A DNA stretch of 64,000 bases. Source: JAUIJL01 sp965366625 (GTDB lineage Bacteria > Acidobacteriota > Thermoanaerobaculia > Multivoradales > J023). Position 1 is the stretch's first letter, and each line of letters opens with the position of its first letter. The translations under genes and the position numbers were made by a program. Below, piece after piece: positions 24,973-32,869 of this stretch. The stretch is from contig CBDUGP010000025.1 in NCBI GenBank assembly GCA_965366625.1, forward strand, positions 1 through 64,000. The letters are read 5' to 3'. Below the pieces are notes generated by a model. That model ran no database searches. It saw only the letters and a program-made list of their open reading frames with translations, and was not told the DNA's origin.

Positions 24973-27900
24973 AGCGATCGAGGAAGAGTTCGTCGTAGTG
25001 GACTTCCGGCGTGCTGGTGCCGAAGCGGAATCCGCGCAGGGAGGAGTGGCAGAAGCGATAGATCTGCTCGTGGAAGAGCGGCAAGATCAGTGCTTCTTCG
25101 ATCAAGATCTCTTCGATTTCCCGATAGATCACATGACGTAGGCCCGGGTCGGTTTCCTGGCGTCCCCTTTCGATCAACTGATCAATGGTGGGATGCTCAC
25201 AGATTCCCGCCAAGCTACCTTCGTTGGAATGCAGCAGATTGCCGACGAACCCTTCGGTGTCTGGATAGTCCGCCACCCAACGGAAGGCGACGAGGTCGGC
25301 GGCGCCTTCCCGGGCGCGATCCAAGATCAGATGCGGCTCCAATACGATGGCATCGATTTCGGCATTGGCGTGTTCCGCCGCTTGGCGAATCTGTTGCCAA
25401 AAAGCCGAGTATTGGCCACCAAATGCGGGATGAAGAACCGCCCTTAGGCGCAGCCGGGATTGTGGAGCGTCACCCCGTGGGTAACGCAGGGCATCCCGTC
25501 CAGCGCCCAATAATCCGGGCGGAATCAAGCCGCGAGCCGGCAAGGCCAACCTGCCGGCTTCGGCTACCGCCGGGCCAATGTTGAGCGCTCGGGCAAAATC
25601 CCTGCGGGCCTCGAGATCGGCCAGGGCGCCTTGCACCGAGTTGAAGGCCAGGAAATAGGTCGCCAACCGTGGCGTCTCTCGATAGCCCGCGGCCAGCTTT
25701 GGATCTCGCCGCAATGCCTCAGCGTCGCTCGGACGAAGATCTGAAGCCAGCGAGAGCTTGCCTGCTCGGAATTCTTCCAAATGGCGTAATGGCGGAACTC
25801 CGAATTTGCAAGTCCAACGCTCGGCACACGGGAATCCGGGGCGCCAATAGTCTGGATTACGTTCCAGCAGAATACGCTCGCCGGGAGTGAACCTCAGGAC
25901 CCTGAAAGGGCCCGTGCCCACGCAGCCGGCCCGCCACGAAGCGTTCAAGACTTCGATGCCCTCCGGCAGCACGGCGGTCAACGGATGGCTGGCCAGGGAA
26001 GGAAAGAGGGGCATGGGGCTTTCGAGCTCGATGACCATCTTGCGGTCTGACACGATCCGAATGCCCTTGAGCTGGTCGGTCTTGCCGTTGCGCAGGTCTT
26101 GAGCCCCCGAAATCGGCAAGAAAAGGTAGTGGGTCTCGGGTCTCGGCAGGCTGAGCATACGTTCGAAGGAGGCCTTGACGTCGGCACAGGTCAAAGGGCT
26201 GCCGTCGTGGAAGCGCGCTTCTCGGAGGATGATCTCGAAGGTTTTGCCGGCGTCTTCGGTGTCGAACCTCTCGGCAAGCCAAGGCGTGGTGATCGCCCCG
26301 TCTTCCATTCTCGTTAGGGTTTCGAAGACGTGGGGAATGATCTCGACTCCCTCCGAGAGAGTCGCGGCCACCGGATCTAGGGTGTCCAATCGTCCGGGGA
26401 AGGCGATTCGCAGCTCACCACCCGTCCAACTGCGTTTGAGCGGATTCTCGATCACACCGGATTCCGAGCCGAAGAGTCCGGAGCTGAGCAGTGGATTGAT
26501 CTCGTTGTCGACCGATTCCTCGATCTGGGTTCTGACCACCTCCGCTTCCTCGATGTGGGCGCGGGCGCGTTCGTGCTCACCCCTGAGATTCGCCAGGGTG
26601 GCGCCGAGCACCAGAAGATCTCGCAAGACTCCTTCGGACTGGGCGGCGCGTGCCGCTTCGACACCCCGGTCCACCCACCGTCGGGCGGTTTCGATGCGTC
26701 TCGCTTGCCAGGCGGTCTCCGCCAACAGATGGAGAGCCACCGCGGCGGCCTCGGTGTCGCGGGTTTCCAGCACCTCGAGCGCCTCGTTGCCGTGATCCAA
26801 GGCTCGCTCGAAGCGTCCCAGGGAGCGCTCGGCTTTGGCCAACAGCAGCAACAATCGGCCTTGGACTAGAGAGGGATCTTCGATTTCATCGTCGTCGACG
26901 AATTCGAGCGCGGTGGCGGCGGCGCGTGCCGCTTCTTCGTAGCGGTGGCTGAAGACTTCTCTTTCGGCGAGATCGAGGCCGTAACGAACCGCTTCCGCCC
27001 CTAGGTTGCCTTCCGCGCAATGGTGTACGAGCTCGGCCTGCACCCGTTCGAGTCGGCCGTGATGGCGTTTCTCCAGCCAACGGGCAAGGCGTCGATGCGA
27101 GCGCCGTCGCTTGCGCCGTGGAATCTGCAAATACAACACGTCACGCACCAAACCGCTGGTGAAGGCCAGGCGATCACTGCGCGACCTGCGGTCTTCCGTC
27201 AGGATCCCTTGTTCCACCAGGTCGTCGATGACGTTTTCCAGCTCGGAATCCTGATGGCCTTCGAGCATCATTTCGAGATCCTCGAAGTCGAAGCTCCGGC
27301 CGATGATCGCCGCGATCTGCAAAATCTTGAGCACCGACGGATCGAGCCCTTCGAGTTGCTTTTCCACCACTTCCTTGACCGTGGTCGGCAAGTTGCTGCT
27401 ACTCAGGCTCGAAGGATGGTCGAGCACCCAATTACCGCTGGCGTCGAGGTGGATTTCGTCGGAATCGCGCAGGGATTTCACCAGCTCGAGGGCGAAGAGG
27501 GGATTGCCTTCACTGGTGTCCAACAGATGTTGGACCAACTCGTTGGTGACGTCGCCTTCCGCCAGCTGACTGCGCATCAGTTCGGCGAGGTCGTCGTGGG
27601 TGAGGGGGCCGATCGGGACCCGAAAGACCTTGGGGTCGCTGGCCAAACCGCGCAGCAGTGCTTGCACCGGGTGACCTCTTTCAACCTCGGTCGGGCGCAA
27701 AGTGCCGACAAAGAGAGTTGGCGTCGGACGCAGCCGATTCATGACGTAATCCAACGCCTCGACCGTGCCGTCCCCCAGGTGCAGATTCTCGAACAGCAGG
27801 ACCAAAGGGTGGCCGCCGGCGATCCGGGACACCATGCGGGCCAAAAGTTCAAAAACGAAGGATTCCCCTGGTTTCGGCAGGGCCACCGGCGGTGTGTCAT

Positions 27901-29149
27901 TGAGGTGGACGCGCAGCTCGTCGATCTCGCGGAAAATCGGCACGTGGGTCAGAAGGTCCGCAGCCAGGTCGGAGAAGTCGGCCATGCCCGAGGTTCGCCC
28001 CGACAGCTCTTTGGTTCGATAGTACTCCTGCAAGCATTCGAAGAAAGCTTGGAAAACCGGGGCATTCTGACGATCGGCGATCCGGCCCCGCAGACAGCGG
28101 ATACCTCGCCCGTCTGCCAGTCGTCCGGCTTCTTCGAGCAGCCGGCTCTTGCCCATGCCCATATCGCCTTCGAAGATGATCATCTGTCGCTCACCTTCGC
28201 GAGTGGCGGTGAGGCAGCGCTCGATCAGCTTGATTTCCGACTTTCGGCCGATCAGCGGTGCCGATGACGACCAGCGACGGGGCGCGGAGCGATCCGGCGC
28301 GGCCACGGCTCGAGTCAGCTGGCTCTCTTCCATGCGCGCGGCACAACGTTCGAGCACCTGCACGATTTCCCGGCCGATGCGCGGTCGTAGGGCCGGGTCC
28401 TTGGACAAACACCTCTCTACCAAGGTTTGAAGCTCGGGATCGACTTCGATGCGCGCGCTCAGGGGAATGGGAGTGTCGCGGGCGATGTCGACGATCAGTT
28501 GGTGCACCGGGCCTGAGAAGGGCGCGTGACCCGACAAACATTCATAGAGCACCGCGCCCAAGGAGTAGAGATCAGACCGGTGGTCGATGGGTTTGGCCTG
28601 GATCTGTTCCGGGCTCATGTAGGTCAGGGTGCCGATGATGCCGCCGCTTTGGGTGATGCTGCGGTGGGCCAGGGGATCGCGCGCCAGACCGAAGTCCATG
28701 ACCCGGGCTCGCAGCTGTCCGCGCTCGCGGCCGACCATCACGTTTTCCGGTTTGATGTCCCGGTGAATGACCCCTTTGGCGTGGCTGTAGTCGAGGGCGT
28801 CGGCCACCTGGGTGGCGATCGTCAGCACGTCACCGAGTGAAAGCCGTCCGACGTCGATCAAATGGCGCAGGGTCTCGCCGCGTAAGACGGGCATGACGAC
28901 GAAGAGGGAGCCCTGGTGAGTTCCGAGGTCGAAAACCGGGGTGATGGACGGGTGGTCCATCCGCGCGACCAAACGGGCCTCTCTTCGCAGCCGGTCCTCG
29001 GTATCCTTACTCATATAACCGGCGGGCAGCATTTTGACTGCGACCCGTCGGTCCAGCACGGGATCCTTGGCCAGGTAAACGACGCCCATGCCGCCTTTGC
29101 CGAGCTCGGCGACGATCTCGTATCGGTTGATGAGCTGGGAGCCGATCAA
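24971..29149 (-). CDS. Ser/Thr kinase - ATPase - TPR - solute-binding fusion protein
   Basis: Single 1392-residue frame. Residues 9-270: Hanks-type Ser/Thr kinase with GKGGMGVVY, Lys39, HRD at 129-131 and DFG at 152. Residues 298-670: AAA/STAND-type ATPase with Walker A GDMGMGKS (328-335), like AcyC/LuxR-family signal ATPases. Residues of about 700-890: TPR helices. Residues of about 908-1392: family 5 extracellular solute-binding (peptide/nickel) domain (GGELRIAFPG...LDPVAATLSEGVEIIPHVFETL, LLERNPDYWRPG). No signal peptide or transmembrane helix is visible, so the binding domain is probably cytosolic and senses a ligand. The start is TTG 29149 with GAGGG 7 nt upstream. Kinase and ATPase motifs look active. 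Confidence 0.93.
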   Translation of the reverse strand: MIGSQLINRYEIVAELGKGGMGVVYLAKDPVLDRRVAVKMLPAGYMSKDTEDRLRREARLVARMDHPSITPVFDLGTHQGSLFVVMPVLRGETLRHLIDVGRLSLGDVLTIATQVADALDYSHAKGVIHRDIKPENVMVGRERGQLRARVMDFGLARDPLAHRSITQSGGIIGTLTYMSPEQIQAKPIDHRSDLYSLGAVLYECLSGHAPFSGPVHQLIVDIARDTPIPLSARIEVDPELQTLVERCLSKDPALRPRIGREIVQVLERCAARMEESQLTRAVAAPDRSAPRRWSSSAPLIGRKSEIKLIERCLTATREGERQMIIFEGDMGMGKSRLLEEAGRLADGRGIRCLRGRIADRQNAPVFQAFFECLQEYYRTKELSGRTSGMADFSDLAADLLTHVPIFREIDELRVHLNDTPPVALPKPGESFVFELLARMVSRIAGGHPLVLLFENLHLGDGTVEALDYVMNRLRPTPTLFVGTLRPTEVERGHPVQALLRGLASDPKVFRVPIGPLTHDDLAELMRSQLAEGDVTNELVQHLLDTSEGNPLFALELVKSLRDSDEIHLDASGNWVLDHPSSLSSSNLPTTVKEVVEKQLEGLDPSVLKILQIAAIIGRSFDFEDLEMMLEGHQDSELENVIDDLVEQGILTEDRRSRSDRLAFTSGLVRDVLYLQIPRRKRRRSHRRLARWLEKRHHGRLERVQAELVHHCAEGNLGAEAVRYGLDLAEREVFSHRYEEAARAAATALEFVDDDEIEDPSLVQGRLLLLLAKAERSLGRFERALDHGNEALEVLETRDTEAAAVALHLLAETAWQARRIETARRWVDRGVEAARAAQSEGVLRDLLVLGATLANLRGEHERARAHIEEAEVVRTQIEESVDNEINPLLSSGLFGSESGVIENPLKRSWTGGELRIAFPGRLDTLDPVAATLSEGVEIIPHVFETLTRMEDGAITTPWLAERFDTEDAGKTFEIILREARFHDGSPLTCADVKASFERMLSLPRPETHYLFLPISGAQDLRNGKTDQLKGIRIVSDRKMVIELESPMPLFPSLASHPLTAVLPEGIEVLNASWRAGCVGTGPFRVLRFTPGERILLERNPDYWRPGFPCAERWTCKFGVPPLRHLEEFRAGKLSLASDLRPSDAEALRRDPKLAAGYRETPRLATYFLAFNSVQGALADLEARRDFARALNIGPAVAEAGRLALPARGLIPPGLLGAGRDALRYPRGDAPQSRLRLRAVLHPAFGGQYSAFWQQIRQAAEHANAEIDAIVLEPHLILDRAREGAADLVAFRWVADYPDTEGFVGNLLHSNEGSLAGICEHPTIDQLIERGRQETDPGLRHVIYREIEEILIEEALILPLFHEQIYRFCHSSLRGFRFGTSTPEVHYDELFLDR

Positions 29150-29351
29150 GTGGCGGCCCTCGGAAGGCTTTGATTCATGGCTTGCTCGGGGTGAGAGCGC
29201 GATGGGTGTTGGGTTGTAAGTATTGCTCTCATGCTGGCTGCGGTCGATCTAATGCTTTGATTCTATGACGGAAAAGCCTCCCGCAGAGCCCGCTCTGTTA
29301 TCTTTGCCCAGCGGAGAGGTCCAAGGAACCCTTTGACCAGGAAAAGTGATC

Positions 29352-30221
29352 ATGATTTTCAAGCGCCAGACCCAAGGTTCCGTCGTCTGCCCAACCTGTG
29401 GGCGGTTGGTCGGAGTCCAGGACGAAAAGTGCTTCGGCTGTGGTCGAGTTCGACCGGGCTTGTGGGGTTTCGGCCCGGCGATCCAAGGCATGACCCGAGA
29501 TTTGAGCTTTGCGACCGTCGTCACCTACGGCTGCATCGGCATGTACGTGATCGCGATCATGCTCAATCCCCAGGCTTTGGCCGAATCCTCGGGCCTCTTC
29601 TCGCTGCTGTCGCCCGGTGGGCTGGAAACTTTTCTGCTCGGATCGAGCGGTGCCATGCCGGTGCTCGGTTACGGCCGCTGGTGGACGGTGCTCTCCGCCA
29701 CCTGGTTACATGGAGGATTGCTGCATATCGGCTTCAACCTCTACTGGCTGCGGCGCATGTCGGACCAGGTCGGCGAGCTTTTCGGCACCGGCCGCTTGGT
29801 GATCATCTACGTGTTGGCCGGCGCGGTCGGCTTCCTCGGCACCACCTCGATGGCGATTCTGCCTTTGCCCAGCTTCCTGCAAGGGGCCGGCAACACGGTT
29901 GGGGCTTCGGCATCCCTCTGCGGTCTCCTAGGGGCGATGTGGGCATATGGGCAGGCGCACAAGGATTGGCTGATCCAACAAAACGTCAAAGGTTTTGCCA
30001 TCTCGATTTTGATTTTCGGCATACTGATGCCGCGGGTAGACAATTGGGCCCACATCTTCGGTTTCTTAGGCGGTTATTTGGTCGCCAAGGCCCTGAAACC
30101 TTTGGAGGGAGAAGGTGCCATCCATCCGATTCTCGGCGCCGTGCTTCTGTTGGCCTCGGCGTTGGCGATCATCGCCTCGGTGATCCATGGGCTGCCGATC
30201 TACAACGCCAACCGAGGTTGA
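29352..30221 (+). CDS. Rhomboid-family intramembrane serine protease with N-terminal zinc ribbon
   Basis: Cleaves transmembrane substrates within the inner membrane. Rhomboid motifs: LHGGLLHIGFNLYWL (HxxxN), catalytic Ser in NTVGASASLCGLLGAMWAY and catalytic His in NWAHIFGFLGGYLV. Six to seven hydrophobic segments are present. Residues of about 12-33 form a zinc ribbon CPTCGRLVG...CFGC, common in rhomboids of this group. ATG 29352 has AGGA 9 nt upstream; the GTG at 29346 is too near it. A clear terminator follows at 30247-30271. Confidence 0.93.
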   Translation: MIFKRQTQGSVVCPTCGRLVGVQDEKCFGCGRVRPGLWGFGPAIQGMTRDLSFATVVTYGCIGMYVIAIMLNPQALAESSGLFSLLSPGGLETFLLGSSGAMPVLGYGRWWTVLSATWLHGGLLHIGFNLYWLRRMSDQVGELFGTGRLVIIYVLAGAVGFLGTTSMAILPLPSFLQGAGNTVGASASLCGLLGAMWAYGQAHKDWLIQQNVKGFAISILIFGILMPRVDNWAHIFGFLGGYLVAKALKPLEGEGAIHPILGAVLLLASALAIIASVIHGLPIYNANRG

Positions 30222-30246
30222 GTTTGTGAAGTAAGGGGCGACGAAG

Positions 30247-30271
30247 AAAGCCGGCGATTGCCGGCTTTTTT
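30247..30271 (+). terminator. Rho-independent terminator of the rhomboid gene
   Basis: AAAGCCGGC-GATT-GCCGGCTTT, a 9-bp perfect stem, is followed by a T-run (TTTTTT within 30266-30271). It starts 25 bp after the stop codon. Confidence 0.92.
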
Positions 30272-30297
30272 CTTGGAGGTCGAACCCGTCTGTGGCC

Positions 30298-30357
30298 GAG
30301 CTTAGCGGGCTACGCCCGCAAACCTCCGGATGTAGGGGCGGGGCTTGTCCCCGCCCG
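30298..30357 (+). repeat. Dispersed intergenic repeat, copy C (fullest)
   Basis: Two hairpins are joined by AAACCTCCGGATGTA: GCGGGC-TAC-GCCCGC (30305-30319) and GGGCGGGG-CTTGT-CCCCGCCC (30336-30356). This REP-like structure is the reference form for copies A and B. Confidence 0.88.
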
Positions 30358-30474
30358 GGTGAGGCGAAGCCGAGCCGCTTCTTAAGGAAGAGCGGGAGGG
30401 GGCAAGCCTCTCACCTACATCAAGTCATTTGTAATCAATGGCTTGTGTAAATTTCGAAACGTCTGGTTTGACTC

Positions 30475-31215
30475 TCAATTGAGTCTGAAGTGAACCGTCA
30501 GCACGAAGATGATGTCCACGGGTTTGCCGTTCATCACCGGTTGCTCGAACCGCCATTGTCGAACGGCTTTGACCGCGTTTTCCGTCAAACCAAGGGGCAG
30601 GCCCTTGAGCACGGTGGTGTCTCGCACAAGGCCGTTTCTGTCGATCACCGCTTCGACGATGACAACGCCTTCAATGCGGGCCTTTCTTGCGATTTCCGTG
30701 TACATGGGTTGCACGAAGTGGATTTTCTTCGGCGCCTTGAAGTCGGCCGAGACTCGGATCGGTCCGGTCGGTGCGGGGGCTTCGGGCGGCTCGGCAGGAA
30801 TGGCCAGGAAAACGTCGGGGGGTAGATCTATCACCGGTTCGACTACCTCGTCCTCGACGTAGATTTCAATATCGTCCGGGTCGGGATCGGGCATCGGGAT
30901 TTTCAGGGCTTTCGGCTCGGGAATCTTCCGCGGCTCGAGAATCTCCTTCTTCATTTTCGTGATCGGAGCCAGCTTGATGTATTTCTTGGCCGTTGGCTCG
31001 TCGATCTCTTTGGAAGCTAGGGTTGGAATGGTGGCGAAAAGGATCAGCAGATGTGCCACTAGGGCCACCATTAAGGAAGCGCGAAAGCTCCGTTGGTCTT
31101 CTTGATCTTCTTGTTCGAACCATTTGTAAACCGCGGTCTCGGGGGCTGGGCTCTTGGTTTGCGGGCTCTCGGCTCTTGGACTATTGGCTTGGGCAGGACG
31201 CTTCTTCTCCGACAT
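30475..31215 (-). CDS. TonB-like energy transducer protein
   Basis: Protein of 246 residues. A cytoplasmic start is followed by one transmembrane helix (ASLMVALVAHLLILFATIPTL), a Pro/Glu/Lys-rich periplasmic spacer (PRKIPEPKALKIPMPDPDPDD) and a C-terminal TonB domain (PMYTEIARKARIEGVVIVEAVIDRNGLVRDTTVLKGLP...AVRQWRFEQPVMNGKPVD). It couples the proton motive force to outer-membrane receptors such as the one at 39522. ATG 31215 with GAGGAG six nt upstream is chosen over 31386. No exbB or exbD genes are nearby. Confidence 0.93.
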   Translation of the reverse strand: MSEKKRPAQANSPRAESPQTKSPAPETAVYKWFEQEDQEDQRSFRASLMVALVAHLLILFATIPTLASKEIDEPTAKKYIKLAPITKMKKEILEPRKIPEPKALKIPMPDPDPDDIEIYVEDEVVEPVIDLPPDVFLAIPAEPPEAPAPTGPIRVSADFKAPKKIHFVQPMYTEIARKARIEGVVIVEAVIDRNGLVRDTTVLKGLPLGLTENAVKAVRQWRFEQPVMNGKPVDIIFVLTVHFRLN

Positions 31216-31487
31216 GGCAGGCTCCTCAGGTCTTCGCGCACGAATGACTGACAGTTGATTCGACTGATTCGGCTGATTTGGCGAAGCGACGATGGGCGCC
31301 CTGGGTCGCTCGATGCTCGTTTGGATAGACCCGCCGCGAGCTTTGAGAGTTCCCAGAGACTTGTTCAGGGTCACCCAAAGAACCACTCAAATGCTGTTTT
31401 GGAGGTGCCGTTGGTCGGTCCGGTTCCGAAGTGCTAGGGTCCTGCTTGCTTTTCCGGACTAGAACCGAAGGGATTCAGGAGGCGGAC

Positions 31488-31961
31488 GTGAACTATTCTT
31501 TTGAGGATCTGGAGGGCGCCGAGGGGCTCGACCTCGGTGCGAGCGAGTGGTTGACCGTGGACCAACAGCGGATCGATGTTTTTGCCGACGCCACCGACGA
31601 CCACCAATGGATTCATCTCGATCCGGAGCGGGCAGCGCAGACCCCAATGGGTTCAACCATTGCCCACGGGTATCTTCTTCTTTCGTTGGTGCCCAAGTTG
31701 CTGGCAGATATTTTCGTCATGGATGAGGCCGAGATGTTGGTCAACTTCGGCCTCGACAAAGTTCGATTCATCCAGCCAGTGCCCTCCGGCTCGGAGATCC
31801 GGCTCACCGCCAAGATCGAAAGCGCGACCCGGCGAAAGGGCAATCTGCTGTTGAGGGTGCGGGGTTTCTTGAGGTTGCGCCCCGCCGGAGATAAGAGTGA
31901 CGGACGACGGGCCGTGGCCCTCGAAGCGCTCTTCCTGGCCGTGCCTCCAGACCTGAGCTGA
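31488..31961 (+). CDS. MaoC-like (R)-specific enoyl-CoA hydratase
   Basis: Hot-dog-fold dehydratase of 157 residues. The catalytic region reads FADATDDHQWIHLDPERA (Asp/His hydratase motif) and the second motif is TIAHGYLLLSLVPKLL. This is the MaoC/PhaJ-like pattern hydrating trans-2-enoyl-CoA to (R)-3-hydroxyacyl-CoA. GTG 31488 has AGGAGG 5 nt upstream and is preferred over the ATG at 31431, which would add a non-family stretch. It is monocistronic here. Confidence 0.92.
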   Translation: MNYSFEDLEGAEGLDLGASEWLTVDQQRIDVFADATDDHQWIHLDPERAAQTPMGSTIAHGYLLLSLVPKLLADIFVMDEAEMLVNFGLDKVRFIQPVPSGSEIRLTAKIESATRRKGNLLLRVRGFLRLRPAGDKSDGRRAVALEALFLAVPPDLS

Positions 31962-31976
31962 GCTTGCCTCGCCGGT

Positions 31977-32804
31977 CTAGAAGCGATGCTCCACGGCCAT
32001 CGACATCATGCGATATCCGATCCGCTGGTAGATGGAATTAGAGGTGGGATTGTTCATCTGGGTGTTGAGGAAGAGCTTGCTCATGCCGCGGCCGAGCAGC
32101 TCGCGGCTCAGGTCGGCCACACAGCTGGAGGCGTAGCCGTGGCCGCGGTGATTTTCTGGTGTATAGACCAAGAGGATGCGGGCTCCGGAAGGGGTTTCGC
32201 CCTTGAAGGCGGCCATGGAAACCGGGTCCGGGTCATGCCATAGGTAGAACCGGCCTGCGTCCAAACCGTCCTGGGCGACTTTTCTCGGGTCGTCGTAAGG
32301 GGAGTTTACCCATTTGCCGAAGGCATCGACCCATTGGGTCAAAAGTTCGAAATGCTCGTGGGTGGCCTGTCGCATGTGGCCGGCTGCGGGACGCTCGGGC
32401 GGAATTACCTGTTCCAGCTCATAAACACCCATGCGCATCGAAAAAGTAGTTGGTGCACCGGTGAGTTCATTCCATTGCCGAGCGAAAATGTCGCCGTCTG
32501 CTTCCGGCGCCAGAATCCCGCGCAAGGTAATCTGCCGACGCGCCAGCTCGGTGGCGACCCGCCGGCTCGCTTCGGGGCCGCACCGGGAAAGCATCAGATT
32601 CCACTTCGGGGGCACGAGCCCGCAGCCGATGAGTTCGCCGTTTTGGTGGATTGTCAATCCCGTGGCCTGCTGGTCGTCGTCGGCTTCTCCCATGGTGCCG
32701 AGAAAGAAGTGGTTTTCCGCTTCTCGACGGGTCAAATAGGGAACCGCAATCGGACGCAGCTCTCCCACTTTGGAATAAAACCTCAAACTGAATGGGCTAG
32801 GCAT
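31977..32804 (-). CDS. GNAT-family N-acetyltransferase
   Basis: Protein of 275 residues. The C-terminal acetyl-CoA site is LVYTPENHRGHGYASSCVADLSRELL, followed by SKLFLNTQMNNPTSNSIYQRIGYRMM. The N-terminal half is a degenerate GNAT-like domain, as in two-domain acetyltransferases. The acceptor is unknown. ATG 32804 lies behind GAGG and is preferred over GTG 32831. Convergent with the MaoC gene. Confidence 0.9.
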   Translation of the reverse strand: MPSPFSLRFYSKVGELRPIAVPYLTRREAENHFFLGTMGEADDDQQATGLTIHQNGELIGCGLVPPKWNLMLSRCGPEASRRVATELARRQITLRGILAPEADGDIFARQWNELTGAPTTFSMRMGVYELEQVIPPERPAAGHMRQATHEHFELLTQWVDAFGKWVNSPYDDPRKVAQDGLDAGRFYLWHDPDPVSMAAFKGETPSGARILLVYTPENHRGHGYASSCVADLSRELLGRGMSKLFLNTQMNNPTSNSIYQRIGYRMMSMAVEHRF

Positions 32805-32869
32805 ACTCCCTCTTCGGCTCTTCCAGCCCACTCGATGTGCTCGTTCGCTTCATTTCGGCTCTGGCTCGA

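Noticed and set aside
27020..28267. 415-residue plus-strand frame opposite the kinase fusion
   Set aside because: Antisense to a conserved ATPase domain, no ribosome binding site, no recognisable domain.
29333..30229. 298-residue plus-strand frame overlapping the rhomboid gene
   Set aside because: Shifted-frame shadow; the other frame contains the complete rhomboid motifs.
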